Positions 53,020-62,358 of a DNA stretch of 64,000 bases are shown in pieces. Position 1 is the first letter of the stretch. The number at the start of each line of letters is the position of its first letter. The stretch covers positions 2,970,001-3,034,000 of the forward strand of contig NZ_CP072141.1 in assembly GCF_019355555.1 (NCBI RefSeq). The letters run 5' to 3'. This DNA comes from Rhizobium sp. L51/94. Lineage in GTDB: Bacteria; Pseudomonadota; Alphaproteobacteria; Rhizobiales; Rhizobiaceae. The notes below the pieces were generated by a model, which saw only the letters and a program-made list of their open reading frames with translations, did not search any database and was not told the origin of the DNA. The translations under genes were made by a program, and so were the position numbers.

Positions 53020-54747
53020 CTACTCCAGCGGCACGGCAATGAAGCGCAGGTCGCCGTTGGGCGCGGCGATCATCATCTGCGCGTTGCGACGGCCTTCCTT
53101 TTTCAGGGACGTAACCTTGGCCGAGATCGATCCCGGCGTCTTCATGAATTCCTGCGCCACCTCGACGATTACGTCGCCGGGCTTGAGGCCTTTTTCGAGC
53201 GCCGGCGATCCCGGTGCAACCTCCATGACGACGACACCGTCGACGCTGTCTGCAATACCGAAGGTCTTGCGGTTGTCCGCGTTGAGGCCCGCCAGCTGTA
53301 TACCAAGTACGGTCTGGACTGTATCGGCGTTCGGAGCCGGTGCAGCGTCGCCCTGGTCTTCCTGATCGTCCATCCCATCGTCATCGCCAGCGCCGTCGCC
53401 ATCGGGGTTAATGACGCCATTGCCATTGGAGCCGCCGGGTGCCGCATCCGGCGCAGCCGCTTTATCGTCCGCGGCAGCGGCAGTGTCGTCAAGCTTGCCG
53501 AGCGTCACCTTGACGGTCTGCTGCTTGCCGTTGCGCATCACCACGACATCTACCGCCTTGCCGACCGGACTTTCCGCAACCACGCGCGGCAGGTCGCGCA
53601 TTTCGTTGACAGCCTTGCCATCGAAATTGAGAATGACGTCTCCCGCAAGGATCGAGCCGTTGTCGACCGGACCGCCCTTGATGACACCCGCCACAAGCGC
53701 GCCCTTGGCCGACGGCAGTCCGAGGCTCTCCGAGACATCGTCGGTCACAGGCTGGATACGCACCCCCAACCAGCCACGACGCGTCTCACCAAAATCCATC
53801 AGCTGCTTGACGACACCCTCGGCAATCTCTGAAGGCACGGAGAAGCCGATGCCGATGGAGCCGCCGCTCGGCGAGATGATAGCCGTGTTGATGCCGATCA
53901 CTTCACCGCGCATGTTGAACAGCGGACCGCCGGAATTGCCCTTGTTGATCGCAGCATCCGTCTGGATGAAATTATCGTACGGGCCGGCATTGATGTTGCG
54001 GCCACGTGCCGAAACGATACCGACCGTCACCGAGCCGCCAAGACCAAAGGGATTGCCGACGGCCATCACCCAGTCGCCGATACGCATCTGGCTGGAATCA
54101 CCGAAGTGAACCGACTTCAACGGCTGCTTCGGCTCTACCTTGAGGACGGAAAGGTCGGTCTTGGTGTCGGTGCCGACAAGCTTTGCCTTCAGCTTGGTGC
54201 CATCCGGAAAGATCACCTCGATATCGTCGGCGCCCTCGATCACGTGGTTGTTGGTGACGACATAGCCCTTCGGATCGATGACGAAGCCGGAGCCCAGGGA
54301 ACTGACCTTGTGATTGTTGCTCTGCCCGGGCTTATCCTTGAAGAAGTCGTTGAACAGATCCTGGAAAGGCGATCCGTCGGGCATCTTCGGTGTCGACACG
54401 GTGCCCTCGCCCTTGACCTTCTGCGAGGTCGAGATGTTGACGACGGCATCAAGCAACCCGGCTGCGAGATCGGCAACCGAGGCAGGTCCTGCCATCGGTG
54501 GGCGTGGAGCGGCAGGCGGCGCAGATCCTGGCGGTGGCACCGGCAACGGACCTGACGGCGTCGGCGGGGTCGTGGCATTCGGCGGCGCGGGAGTGGCCGG
54601 CATGGTGCCCGGCACGCCCGAGAGGACATTCGTCGTGCCTTCCGCATAAGCCCGTTCGAAGCCATTGAAGGTGGAGCCGGCAACAAGGGCCGCGCCAGCC
54701 ATCAGGGCAAGCGAACGTCGAAGGGTCGGGCAAGCGGTCGAAGCCAT
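53020..54747 (-). CDS. degP: DegP/DegQ-type periplasmic serine protease
   Basis: A 575-residue Do-type protease/chaperone with signal peptide (cleavage near AYA-EG), a long Pro/Ala-rich linker (46-88), the trypsin-like domain with catalytic H168 (TNNHVIEG), D198 (TKTDLSVL) and S272 (KGNSGGPLF), and two PDZ domains. An acidic Gly/Asp-rich insert (about 420-473) separates the PDZ domains. It degrades or refolds damaged exported proteins. It lies directly upstream of the convergent GNAT gene and downstream of hflC. Confidence 0.95.
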   Translation of the reverse strand: MASTACPTLRRSLALMAGAALVAGSTFNGFERAYAEGTTNVLSGVPGTMPATPAPPNATTPPTPSGPLPVPPPGSAPPAAPRPPMAGPASVADLAAGLLDAVVNISTSQKVKGEGTVSTPKMPDGSPFQDLFNDFFKDKPGQSNNHKVSSLGSGFVIDPKGYVVTNNHVIEGADDIEVIFPDGTKLKAKLVGTDTKTDLSVLKVEPKQPLKSVHFGDSSQMRIGDWVMAVGNPFGLGGSVTVGIVSARGRNINAGPYDNFIQTDAAINKGNSGGPLFNMRGEVIGINTAIISPSGGSIGIGFSVPSEIAEGVVKQLMDFGETRRGWLGVRIQPVTDDVSESLGLPSAKGALVAGVIKGGPVDNGSILAGDVILNFDGKAVNEMRDLPRVVAESPVGKAVDVVVMRNGKQQTVKVTLGKLDDTAAAADDKAAAPDAAPGGSNGNGVINPDGDGAGDDDGMDDQEDQGDAAPAPNADTVQTVLGIQLAGLNADNRKTFGIADSVDGVVVMEVAPGSPALEKGLKPGDVIVEVAQEFMKTPGSISAKVTSLKKEGRRNAQMMIAAPNGDLRFIAVPLE

Positions 54748-54894
54748 CAGGCATCCTCATCAAAAGGTCAGGTCGTTTATTACAGCATCAGCATAGGGCG
54801 GAATGATGAAGGGTGGAATCGCCTTTTTCGCTAATCCCCGCCCGTGATGACAAAGGTCGGAGATGGGCGCCACTTGCCGGTGGTTAGCGGGCAC

Positions 54895-54926
54895 AAAAAA
54901 ATCGGGCCACCCTTTGGATGGCCCGA
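54895..54926 (-). terminator. Terminator of the hflKC operon
   Basis: On the minus strand an 11-bp stem with one wobble pair (54926-54916 with 54912-54902) and an AAA loop is followed by seven T residues (54901-54895). It lies 30 bases after the hflC stop. Confidence 0.85.
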
Positions 54927-54956
54927 CATGATCGCAATCTTGAGTGCGAGACAGCG

Positions 54957-55928
54957 TCAGTTGACGGCTGGTGCTCCCGGCAGGGCGAGAGGCGCGCTGG
55001 CCGATGGCGCTGCCAGGGCGGGTGCGCCTGGCTGCGGTGCAGGCGGCGTTCCGTTCGGGTTCTGGAAATACCGGAAGAAATCCGATGTCGGCGACAACAC
55101 CATTGTCGTCGTCCCGGACCCAAGTGCCGTCGTGTAGGCGGCCATCGACCGATAGAACTGGAAGAAGGCAGGATCGCGCGAGAATGCATCGGCAAAGATC
55201 CGTGCCCGCTCGGCTTCGCCCTGACCACGCAGGACTTCCGAATCCTTGCTGGCTTCGGCAACGATCTCAACGACCTGGCGGTCGGCGACAGCCCGGCGAC
55301 GCTGGCCCTCTTCGGTGCCTTCGGCGCGCAGCAGCTCTGCTTCCGCCAGGCGCTCGGCGCGCATGCGGTCGTAAGTCTTCTGCGACACGTCCTGCGTCAG
55401 GTCGGTGCGCCGGATGCGGACGTCATCGATCTGGAGACCGAGCGTTTCTGCATCCTTGTGCAGGTCGTTGCGAACTTCGAGCATCATCGATACGCGCTCG
55501 TCCGAAAGAGCGGCATCAAATTCGCGCAGACCGTAGACCCGACGCAGCGAGGCGTCGAAGCGGGTACGAAGCTGCGATTCGGCCGCCGTGCGGTCGCCCG
55601 ACACGGTTTCGCGGAACTTGCGGGCATCGGCGATGCGGTAGACCACGAAGGCATCGACATCGAAGGTGGCGCCGCCCTTAACCTGGACGCGGATATTATC
55701 CAGATCGAAGCGCAAGGCCTGCTTGGAGACATACTGGACGCGGTCGGCGTCAGCGAAGGCGAAAGGCAGCTTGAAATAGATGCCCGGCTCGGACTTCACC
55801 GACTGGATCTGACCGAAGCGGACCAGAACGGCCTGCTCGCGAGCGTTGACGACGAACACCGACGAATAGACGATGAACAGGAGGACGAAGATGGCGATGA
55901 CGATCGCCGGAAGACGACTGGAGGACAT
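54957..55928 (-). CDS. hflC: HflC, modulator of FtsH protease
   Basis: A 323-residue SPFH/band 7 protein with an N-terminal membrane helix (about 6-26) and a helical C-terminal part (LAEAELLRAEGTEEGQRRRA). It forms a ring complex with HflK that controls FtsH degradation of membrane proteins. The proline/alanine-rich tail after about 290 is typical of rhizobial forms. It starts one base after the hflK stop, so it is coupled to it. Confidence 0.95.
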   Translation of the reverse strand: MSSSRLPAIVIAIFVLLFIVYSSVFVVNAREQAVLVRFGQIQSVKSEPGIYFKLPFAFADADRVQYVSKQALRFDLDNIRVQVKGGATFDVDAFVVYRIADARKFRETVSGDRTAAESQLRTRFDASLRRVYGLREFDAALSDERVSMMLEVRNDLHKDAETLGLQIDDVRIRRTDLTQDVSQKTYDRMRAERLAEAELLRAEGTEEGQRRRAVADRQVVEIVAEASKDSEVLRGQGEAERARIFADAFSRDPAFFQFYRSMAAYTTALGSGTTTMVLSPTSDFFRYFQNPNGTPPAPQPGAPALAAPSASAPLALPGAPAVN

Positions 55929-55929
55929 G

Positions 55930-57051
55930 TTACTTACCCCCCTCTGTCGCGGCAGCCGGCGGAACGACCTTGCCTATCCCGTTCAGCGGCAGATAGGGCA
56001 ACACACCCTGCTTCTGGTCGATGATGACCTTGTTCGAATTCTTCAAGACGGATTCCATCGTTTCAAGGAACAGGCGTTCTCGGGTGACATCGGGCGCCTT
56101 GACGTACTGCTCGTAGACCGACACGAAGCGCTGGGCCTCACCCTCGGCTTCCTTGACGACACGGTCCTTGTAGGCAGCCGCTTCTTCGCGGTTCTGCGCC
56201 GCCTGGCCGCGTGCGCCACCGAGCTTCTGGTTGGCGTACTGGTTAGCTTCTTCGACGAGGCGCTGCTTGTCCTGGTCAGCACGCTGCACTTCTTCGAAGG
56301 CATCGGCGACTTCGCGAGGCGGAGCAACATCCTCGATGTTGACGCGGTTGATGGCGATACCCGAGCCGTAGCGGTCCATCGTGCCCTGGATGATGTTCTG
56401 GACTTCGCTGGCGATCGGCTGACGGTTGTCGCGGAATGCATCCTGTGCCGGACGACGGCCGACGACTTCACGCATGGCGCTCTCGGACACCTGCTGCAGG
56501 GTTTCTGCCGGATTTTCGAGATTGAACAAGTAGGCCTTCGGATCGCTCACCGTGAACAGCACCGTGAACTGGACATTCAGGATGTTCTGGTCACCCGACA
56601 GCATCAGGCCAGATGTGGAATTGGCACTGCCGCGTCCACCGATGCTCTGCAACTGCTCAGTAACCTTGACGATGTTGATCTGGTCCATCGGCCAGAGGTG
56701 GAAATGAAGACCAGGAAGCGAGACTTCCTCTTTGGGCTTGCCAAAGCGCAGTTCGACGCCTCGCTCGTCCGGCTGGACGGTGTAGATGCACTGGATAAGC
56801 CAGAAAACAACGACGACCGCAGCAACAATCAGGAAAATACCGCTGTTGAAACCGCCTGGAATGATCCCCCGCAGGCGCTCCTGGCCGCGTCGGATGATGT
56901 CTTCCAGATCGGGAGGACCGCCCCCGCCGTTGCCGCGCGGACGGTTGGGACCCTTGCCCCAGGGGCCTGGCTTGTCGCCACCGCCACCATTACCGCCGCC
57001 GCTGCCACCGCCGCCCCAGGGACCGCCGCCATTCTGATTACTCCAGGGCAT
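55930..57051 (-). CDS. hflK: HflK, modulator of FtsH protease
   Basis: A 373-residue SPFH/band 7 protein. The N-terminal Gly/Pro-rich cytoplasmic segment (about 3-48) is followed by one membrane helix (about 66-88, IFLIVAAVVVVFWLIQCIY), the band 7 domain (LRFGKPKEEVSLPGLHFHLW) and a helical region. Partner of HflC, same operon. ATG 57051 follows GAGG; upstream in-frame codons to 57153 look non-coding. Confidence 0.95.
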   Translation of the reverse strand: MPWSNQNGGGPWGGGGSGGGNGGGGDKPGPWGKGPNRPRGNGGGGPPDLEDIIRRGQERLRGIIPGGFNSGIFLIVAAVVVVFWLIQCIYTVQPDERGVELRFGKPKEEVSLPGLHFHLWPMDQINIVKVTEQLQSIGGRGSANSTSGLMLSGDQNILNVQFTVLFTVSDPKAYLFNLENPAETLQQVSESAMREVVGRRPAQDAFRDNRQPIASEVQNIIQGTMDRYGSGIAINRVNIEDVAPPREVADAFEEVQRADQDKQRLVEEANQYANQKLGGARGQAAQNREEAAAYKDRVVKEAEGEAQRFVSVYEQYVKAPDVTRERLFLETMESVLKNSNKVIIDQKQGVLPYLPLNGIGKVVPPAAATEGGK

Positions 57052-57290
57052 TAAAACCTCATCGTTCGTGGAATCCTTGACACGTTGTCCGGCCCTGGTT
57101 CCCCGCGGCAGCAACGATGCCCTCGTTATAGGTATCGGCGGTGTCGCTTTCAACGCAACCTCTGGAAGTTGGGCGGCATAATTGGAAAAATAGTTGATTT
57201 TTGGAGCTTAAATGCAGTTTCGCGTGTTTCGCGGCAAAGCCGTTGCAAACTTTGAAGCAGGCAAAGCCACGCCTGTAATCCGCGCGACTT

Positions 57291-57803
57291 TCACCGGCGA
57301 CGATACGTCACGAAGCGCGTTGCAAAGCTGTCTCGCTCGCCAGCGGGGACTGCCAACTCGGCCTCTTCCTGCCATACCGCCGGGTCGATCGCCGGGAAGG
57401 ATGTGTCTCCCTCAACCTCTGTCTCGATGTGCGTCACATACATGCGCTCGGCAGTCTCCATCGCCTGGTGATAGATCTCTCCGCCACCGATGACGCAGAT
57501 TTCATCCACGCCATCGAGCCTCGCCTTTTCGGAAGCCTGCGCAATCGCGTCCTGCAGCGAGTTCAAGACCGTAACGTCTTCAGGAGCGAAAGTGGGGTCG
57601 CGGGTAACGATGAAGTTCGGCCTTCCCGGCAGCGGCTTGCCAATCGACTGGAACGTCTTGCGGCCCATGATGACCGGCTTTCCCGACGTCAGCGCCTTGA
57701 AGCGCTTGAGGTCGGTGGATAACCGCCATGGCATGGCGCCATCCCTGCCGATGATGCTGTTTCGCGAAATCGCGACGATGATGACCTGTCTTATGTCCGA
57801 CAT
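57291..57803 (-). CDS. folA: Dihydrofolate reductase
   Basis: A 170-residue enzyme reducing dihydrofolate to tetrahydrofolate with NADPH. Motifs: IIVAISRNSIIGRDGAMPWRL, FKALTSGKPVIMGRKTF, RPNFIVTR and ICVIGGGEIYHQAM. Normal length. It functions with thymidylate synthase (thyA), found 3 kb away on the same strand, with three unrelated genes between. Confidence 0.96.
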   Translation of the reverse strand: MSDIRQVIIVAISRNSIIGRDGAMPWRLSTDLKRFKALTSGKPVIMGRKTFQSIGKPLPGRPNFIVTRDPTFAPEDVTVLNSLQDAIAQASEKARLDGVDEICVIGGGEIYHQAMETAERMYVTHIETEVEGDTSFPAIDPAVWQEEAELAVPAGERDSFATRFVTYRRR

Positions 57804-58028
57804 GGAACCTGCATCCCTTCAATCCCTCGGCAGCGCCGGCACCCATCTTGGCGCGGTCGGCCTTCCCGCCCGTTCTTACCGCACCATAATCATCGGTGCC
57901 ACAAAAAGGCTCGAGCGGGGGAGCCGTCCCGCGACCGCATCGCACAAGTGGACCTTGCCTGCGAAATGCAGCATACCATTTGGTCCTTGCCTCAAGCAAA
58001 AACCGGCAATCCCGACTGGAGTTAACCG

Positions 58029-58898
58029 ATGACCGAGAACACCGAATACAAGCCCGCAAGCGTCTGGACATGGGACAAGGCAAGCGGCGGGCGGTTTGCC
58101 AATATCAACCGGCCCATCGCCGGAGCCACCCATGAAAAAGCCCTCCCCGTTGGCAAGCATCCCCTGCAGCTCTATTCCCTGGCGACACCCAACGGTGTCA
58201 AGGTGACGGTCATGCTCGAGGAACTGGTGGCCCTCGGCCACGAAGGGGCTGAATACGATGCCTGGCTGATCCGCATCAACGAAGGCGACCAGTTCGGCAG
58301 CGACTTCGTCGACATCAATCCGAATTCCAAGATCCCGGCCCTGATGGATCGCAGCGGACCGACACCGGTGCGCGTCTTCGAATCAGGCTCGATCCTGTTT
58401 TATCTCGCCGAAAAATTCGGCGCCTTCCTGCCGACGGAACAGCCGATCCGTACGGAATGCATGTCCTGGCTGTTCTGGCAGATGGGCAGCGCCCCCTATC
58501 TCGGCGGCGGCTTCGGTCACTTTTACGCCTACGCACCGACAAAGATGGAATACCCGATTAACCGCTTCACGATGGAAACGAAACGCCAGCTGGACGTCCT
58601 CGACCGCCGGCTTGCCGACAATGAATATCTGGCCGGCTCGGACTATACCATCGCCGATATCGCCGTCTGGCCCTGGTATGGTGCGCTGGCCAAGGGCTGG
58701 CTGTACGAAGCAGCCGAGTTCCTGCAGGTCCAGGAATACAAGAACCTGCAGCGTTGGACCGACCTGATCGGCGAACGCCCCGCAGTCCAGCGCGGCCGCA
58801 TGGTCAATCGCGTGTTTGGAGAACCGTCGAGCCAGTTGCATGAGCGCCACGATGCCGCCGATTTCGACACGAAGACACAGGACAAGAATCCGTCGTAA
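58029..58898 (+). CDS. yghU: Glutathione-dependent disulfide-bond oxidoreductase (YghU-type)
   Basis: A 289-residue glutathione transferase-like protein of the Nu class (YghU). N-terminal extension (TWDKASGGRFANINRPIAGATHEK) typical of YghU, thioredoxin-like half with LYSLATPNGVKVTVMLEE, and a helical C-terminal half (WQMGSAPYLGGGFGHFYAYAP). It reduces disulfides with two glutathiones. ATG 58029 follows GGAG. Divergent from folA. Confidence 0.95.
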   Translation: MTENTEYKPASVWTWDKASGGRFANINRPIAGATHEKALPVGKHPLQLYSLATPNGVKVTVMLEELVALGHEGAEYDAWLIRINEGDQFGSDFVDINPNSKIPALMDRSGPTPVRVFESGSILFYLAEKFGAFLPTEQPIRTECMSWLFWQMGSAPYLGGGFGHFYAYAPTKMEYPINRFTMETKRQLDVLDRRLADNEYLAGSDYTIADIAVWPWYGALAKGWLYEAAEFLQVQEYKNLQRWTDLIGERPAVQRGRMVNRVFGEPSSQLHERHDAADFDTKTQDKNPS

Positions 58899-58930
58899 AC
58901 AGTCAGAGGCAGTTTCTTACCGCCCACATG

Positions 58931-58951
58931 CGGCCCCGGCTTTCGGGGCCG
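58931..58951. terminator. Convergent terminator-like hairpin
   Basis: CGGCCCCG (58931-58938) and CGGGGCCG (58944-58951) form a perfect 8-bp stem between the ends of yghU and the cytochrome c gene. The T tract is weak on both sides, but the position suits a bidirectional terminator. Confidence 0.55.
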
Positions 58952-58957
58952 TTCCCA

Positions 58958-59362
58958 TCACGGGTTGGCGCGCAGATAGGCAATGACGTCCTTGATCTCG
59001 CTGTCGCTCCACAATCCCCAGAATGGCATGGTCGTGCCCGGGACTTTCTTCTTCGGGCTGGATAGAAACGCCGAAAGCGCTGCCTCGTCCCACACCAGTC
59101 CGGCAGCACCGGCATCGCTCATGGCCTTCGAATACCGGTAGCCGGCAACGGCCCCGGCAGGCCTGCCGACGACGCCCTTCAGATAGGGACCGAAGCCGTT
59201 CCTCTCGCGGTCCACAACATGGCATTGCGTACAGAGCTGGAAGACTTTCTTGCCATGCGCAAGATCCTCAGCCGACACCCCCGTCGCTCCGCCGATCGTC
59301 ATAGCGACGGTAAAAGCCGCCACCGGCATCTTCCGCAAAATCAAATGTCTGAGGCACTCCAT
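58958..59362 (-). CDS. Class I cytochrome c
   Basis: A 134-residue exported cytochrome c with signal peptide (cleavage near VSA-ED). Haem-binding CTQCH at about 44-48, the RNGFGPYLKGVVGR region, and the axial Met in TTMPFWG. It is a small soluble or membrane-near electron carrier like cytochrome c2/c-550. Start ATG 59362 has GAGGAGA about 10 bases upstream. Redox partners are not adjacent. Confidence 0.92.
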   Translation of the reverse strand: MECLRHLILRKMPVAAFTVAMTIGGATGVSAEDLAHGKKVFQLCTQCHVVDRERNGFGPYLKGVVGRPAGAVAGYRYSKAMSDAGAAGLVWDEAALSAFLSSPKKKVPGTTMPFWGLWSDSEIKDVIAYLRANP

Positions 59363-59575
59363 TTCGCGCTGATCTCCTCGACAGCCAGTTGCAGCGCAAC
59401 GTGATACGCCGTTGCAGGCTGAAAATCGCTTGGCTTTATAGTCGCAGCATCGGTGGTTTCGAAGACCCGGCGACAAAACCCCTGACACGCGCTTTCAGAG
59501 CTGGGCTAAGCGTCGCGATATCGAAAGTGCCGGTTTCGTCTGGATTTGCACGCCTGGATAGTCCAAAACAGCAGA

Positions 59576-60790
59576 ATGAAAACAGCAAAGAAATCGAAAT
59601 TTCCAATCCGGCCGATGTCGTTCGTGCGACATTTTCTGCAAAGTTCGTCCGCAGGCGGCATCGTTCTCATGGTGTCCGCAGTGGTGGCGCTTACCGTCGC
59701 CAACTCGCCCCTCTATTCTGTGTATGCGGACACCCTGCATCTCTACGTCGGAGGTCTTTCGATACTTCATTGGGTCAACGATGGCCTGATGGCGATATTC
59801 TTCCTGATGGTCGGCATGGAAATCAAGCGGGAAGTTCTCGACGGCCAGTTGTCGACCTGGTCGCGCCGGATCCTCCCCGGTGTCGCAGCGATTGGCGGCA
59901 TGCTGGTGCCCGCCCTCATCTATCTCTCGTTCAATCTCGGAGAAGCCGGGCATCCGAAGGGCTGGGCTATCCCGTCTGCCACCGATATCGCCTTTGCTCT
60001 CGGTGTCCTCTCGCTGCTCGGGCCAGCAGTCCCGACATCGCTGCGCGTTTTCCTGACGGCCCTCGCAATCATCGACGATCTCGGCGCCGTGCTGATCATT
60101 GCCGTGTTCTATACCGGCGACCTCAATGTCTATGCACTCGGCGGCGCTGCCGTGACATTGCTGGCGCTCGTCGCACTCAACCGCGCCGGCGTGACACGCC
60201 TGCTGCCTTACCTCGTGCTAGGCGCAATCCTCTGGTTGCTGACACTGCAGTCGGGCATTCATGCGACGCTAGCCGGTGTCGCCCTCGCCTTCACCATTCC
60301 GCTGAGGGCTATCGCGAGTAAAACAGATACGGAAGTCTCCCCGCTGCTGACGCTGGAGCACGGCATACAGCCCTGGGTCAATTTCCTGATTGTGCCGATT
60401 TTCGGGTTTGCCAACGCCGGCGTTTCGTTTGCCGGACTGTCGCTCGGTGCTTTCGTCGATCCCGTCCCGCTCGGGGTGGCGACAGGCCTGTTCGTCGGCA
60501 AGCAGCTTGGCGTCTTCGCCTTCTCAGCCGCCGTCATCCGCATGGGTTGGGCGGAATTGCCAAGGCACGCGACCTGGCTGCAACTCTACGGCGTCGCCCT
60601 CCTCTGCGGCATCGGTTTCACCATGAGCCTGTTCATCGGCCTGCTGGCCTTTGCCTCGGACCCGATGCTGCAGGATGAAACGAAGCTCGGCGTCCTGCTC
60701 GGCTCGTTCTTGTCTGCAATTGTCGGCGCGATACTCCTCAAGACCACCGGCGGCAACGATGCCCAGCCGGACAGGCCGGCAAGCGCCTGA
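59576..60790 (+). CDS. nhaA: Na+/H+ antiporter NhaA
   Basis: A 404-residue antiporter with about 12 hydrophobic helices. Diagnostic segments: the start [39 protein letters not shown], the sodium-binding pair of Asp in [13 protein letters not shown] and the [17 protein letters not shown] loop. Exchanges two protons for one sodium ion at alkaline pH. ATG 59576 fits the family start; the frame is open earlier. Convergent with thyA at 21 bases. Confidence 0.96.
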   Translation: MKTAKKSKFPIRPMSFVRHFLQSSSAGGIVLMVSAVVALTVANSPLYSVYADTLHLYVGGLSILHWVNDGLMAIFFLMVGMEIKREVLDGQLSTWSRRILPGVAAIGGMLVPALIYLSFNLGEAGHPKGWAIPSATDIAFALGVLSLLGPAVPTSLRVFLTALAIIDDLGAVLIIAVFYTGDLNVYALGGAAVTLLALVALNRAGVTRLLPYLVLGAILWLLTLQSGIHATLAGVALAFTIPLRAIASKTDTEVSPLLTLEHGIQPWVNFLIVPIFGFANAGVSFAGLSLGAFVDPVPLGVATGLFVGKQLGVFAFSAAVIRMGWAELPRHATWLQLYGVALLCGIGFTMSLFIGLLAFASDPMLQDETKLGVLLGSFLSAIVGAILLKTTGGNDAQPDRPASA

Positions 60791-60811
60791 TCCCTGCGCC
60801 ATGCCCGGTCG

Positions 60812-61747
60812 CTACACCGCGACCGGGGCCTCGATGGCCGGATGCGGATCGTAGCCGCTGACCTCGAAGTCCTCGATGCGATAGTCGTCGATGCTGTCTG
60901 GATGGCGCAGCAGACGGAGCTTCGGAAACGGCCGTGGCTCGCGACTGAGGATCGTGCGGGCCAGATCGACGTGGTTGAGATAGAGGTGCACGTCTCCCCC
61001 GACCCAGATCAGTTCGCCCGGCGTCATGTCCACCTGCTGGGCCACCATGTGAACCAGCGCCGCCTGCTGGGCGAGATTGAAAGGATTGCCGAGGCCGACG
61101 TCACAGGAGCGCTGGCCGACCAGCAGCGAAAGCTTGCCTTTCTTGCCCGACCCCGCAGGGGCGCCCTCGTCTGCGATATTGCTGACATAGAACTGGTACG
61201 TCATATGGCACGGGCTGAGCGCCATCCGGTCGAGTTCACCGACGTTCCAGGCGTGGAACAGCATGCGCCGGCTGGAGGGATTGGACTTCAGTGTCTGGAT
61301 GACGGCCGCGATCTGGTCGTGTTCCTGACCGTCCGCATCCAGCCACCGCCGCCACTGCTTGCCGTAGACTGGCCCGAGGTCGCCCCACTCAAGGGCGAAA
61401 GCGTCGTCGCCGAGCACGCGCTCCTCGAAGGCCTCCTGCGAAATATCGTCGCCGGTTGCCTTCCGATATTTGTCGAGCGGCCAGTCGGTCCAGATCCGGA
61501 CGTTTTCGCGCAGCAACGACTGGATGTTAGTCTGCCCGGTCAGGAACCACAGCATTTCCTTCACGGCCGTTTTCCAAAACACCCGCTTCGTGGTGTAGAC
61601 GGGGAAACTTCCATCGGAGAGGTCGAAGCGCATCATCGCGCCGAACGTCGACAAGGTGCCGACGCCGGTCCTGTCGATGCGGCGGTCGCCCTTCTCCAGA
61701 AGGTGTTCCAGCAGATCCAGGTACTGGTATTCGGGATGCCGGGCCAT
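60812..61747 (-). CDS. thyA: Thymidylate synthase
   Basis: A 311-residue enzyme methylating dUMP with methylenetetrahydrofolate. Motifs: RTGVGTLSTFGAMMRF, the catalytic Cys180 in MALSPCHMTYQF, RSCDVGLGNPFNLAQ and GDVHLYLNH. It is longer than the E. coli form because of a longer helical insert near 85-115. It works with folA. A GC-rich inverted repeat (60805-60812 with 60819-60826) overlaps its end. Confidence 0.96.
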   Translation of the reverse strand: MARHPEYQYLDLLEHLLEKGDRRIDRTGVGTLSTFGAMMRFDLSDGSFPVYTTKRVFWKTAVKEMLWFLTGQTNIQSLLRENVRIWTDWPLDKYRKATGDDISQEAFEERVLGDDAFALEWGDLGPVYGKQWRRWLDADGQEHDQIAAVIQTLKSNPSSRRMLFHAWNVGELDRMALSPCHMTYQFYVSNIADEGAPAGSGKKGKLSLLVGQRSCDVGLGNPFNLAQQAALVHMVAQQVDMTPGELIWVGGDVHLYLNHVDLARTILSREPRPFPKLRLLRHPDSIDDYRIEDFEVSGYDPHPAIEAPVAV

Positions 61748-61894
61748 GTGAGAAATCCTTTTGCGTCGCCAGTTTCGTAACGTCGCCGCGCCTCAAAACC
61801 AAGCCATGCCAGCAATCGGGACCGACTTCTCCCCCAGTTTCGACGCCGATCAAGAAAATGCCAAGCAATTTTGCCACGAGGTCTTCCCTCGGGC

Positions 61895-62195
61895 ACGAGA
61901 AGACACTATATCGGTATTGCCGGTTTTCGGACCGGCTATGGCAATAAATGAGCGATGTAATAAACCTATTGGACCCGGGGGCGGTACCCGGCGCCTCCAC
62001 CAAAAACTGGCCAGAGATGATCGGCTTTTGATGGGGGCGAAATAGGATCGACAAGGGTGTAAAGATCTACTTTTTGCCCGGCATTGTACCACCGTTATCG
62101 GACTAAATCTGTAGTTGCAAACACCAACTATGCGGAAGCTCGTCTCGCTGCTTAATCGCAGTGTGACACTTCAAATCAAGTCCTGAAGGTTCGCA
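61895..62195 (+). ncRNA. ssrA: tmRNA, circularly permuted two-piece form
   Basis: Order on the plus strand: acceptor piece ending CGCCTCC-ACCA (CCA at 62000-62002), a 30-base spacer to be removed, then the coding piece starting GGGGGCG at 62033. The 7-bp acceptor pairing has G-T at the third pair, the alanyl-tRNA synthetase mark. The tag reading frame (62117-62155) starts with a resume GCA codon and gives ANTNYAEARLAA followed by TAA. The upstream stem-loop ATTGCC/GGCAAT (about 61916-61945) is part of the pseudoknotted acceptor piece. Outer limits are estimated. Permuted ssrA is typical of alphaproteobacteria. Confidence 0.92.
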
Positions 62196-62211
62196 CCTTA
62201 AGGCGGGGTTC

Positions 62212-62237
62212 GGAGGTACCTGGCAACAGAAACCTCC
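62212..62237. terminator. Possible stem-loop after the tmRNA gene
   Basis: GGAGGT (62212-62217) and ACCTCC (62232-62237) form a 6-bp inverted repeat before the pyrimidine-rich CTTCTCCCTTTTT stretch. It could end the tmRNA transcript before sspB. The stem is short. Confidence 0.4.
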
Positions 62238-62358
62238 ACCTTCTCCCTTTTTCGGAAATCATGTATGGTCGGTCGACATGACTCGCGCGTCGGGGGTTTT
62301 CCGAATCCGCCTGCTGTGGCATAGAGCCTTGAAGACGGCCAACGAAAGACGGGAAAGC

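Noticed and set aside
57212..57493. 93-codon open frame on the plus strand between hflK and folA
   Set aside because: Overlaps folA by 200 bases and shows no recognisable domain.
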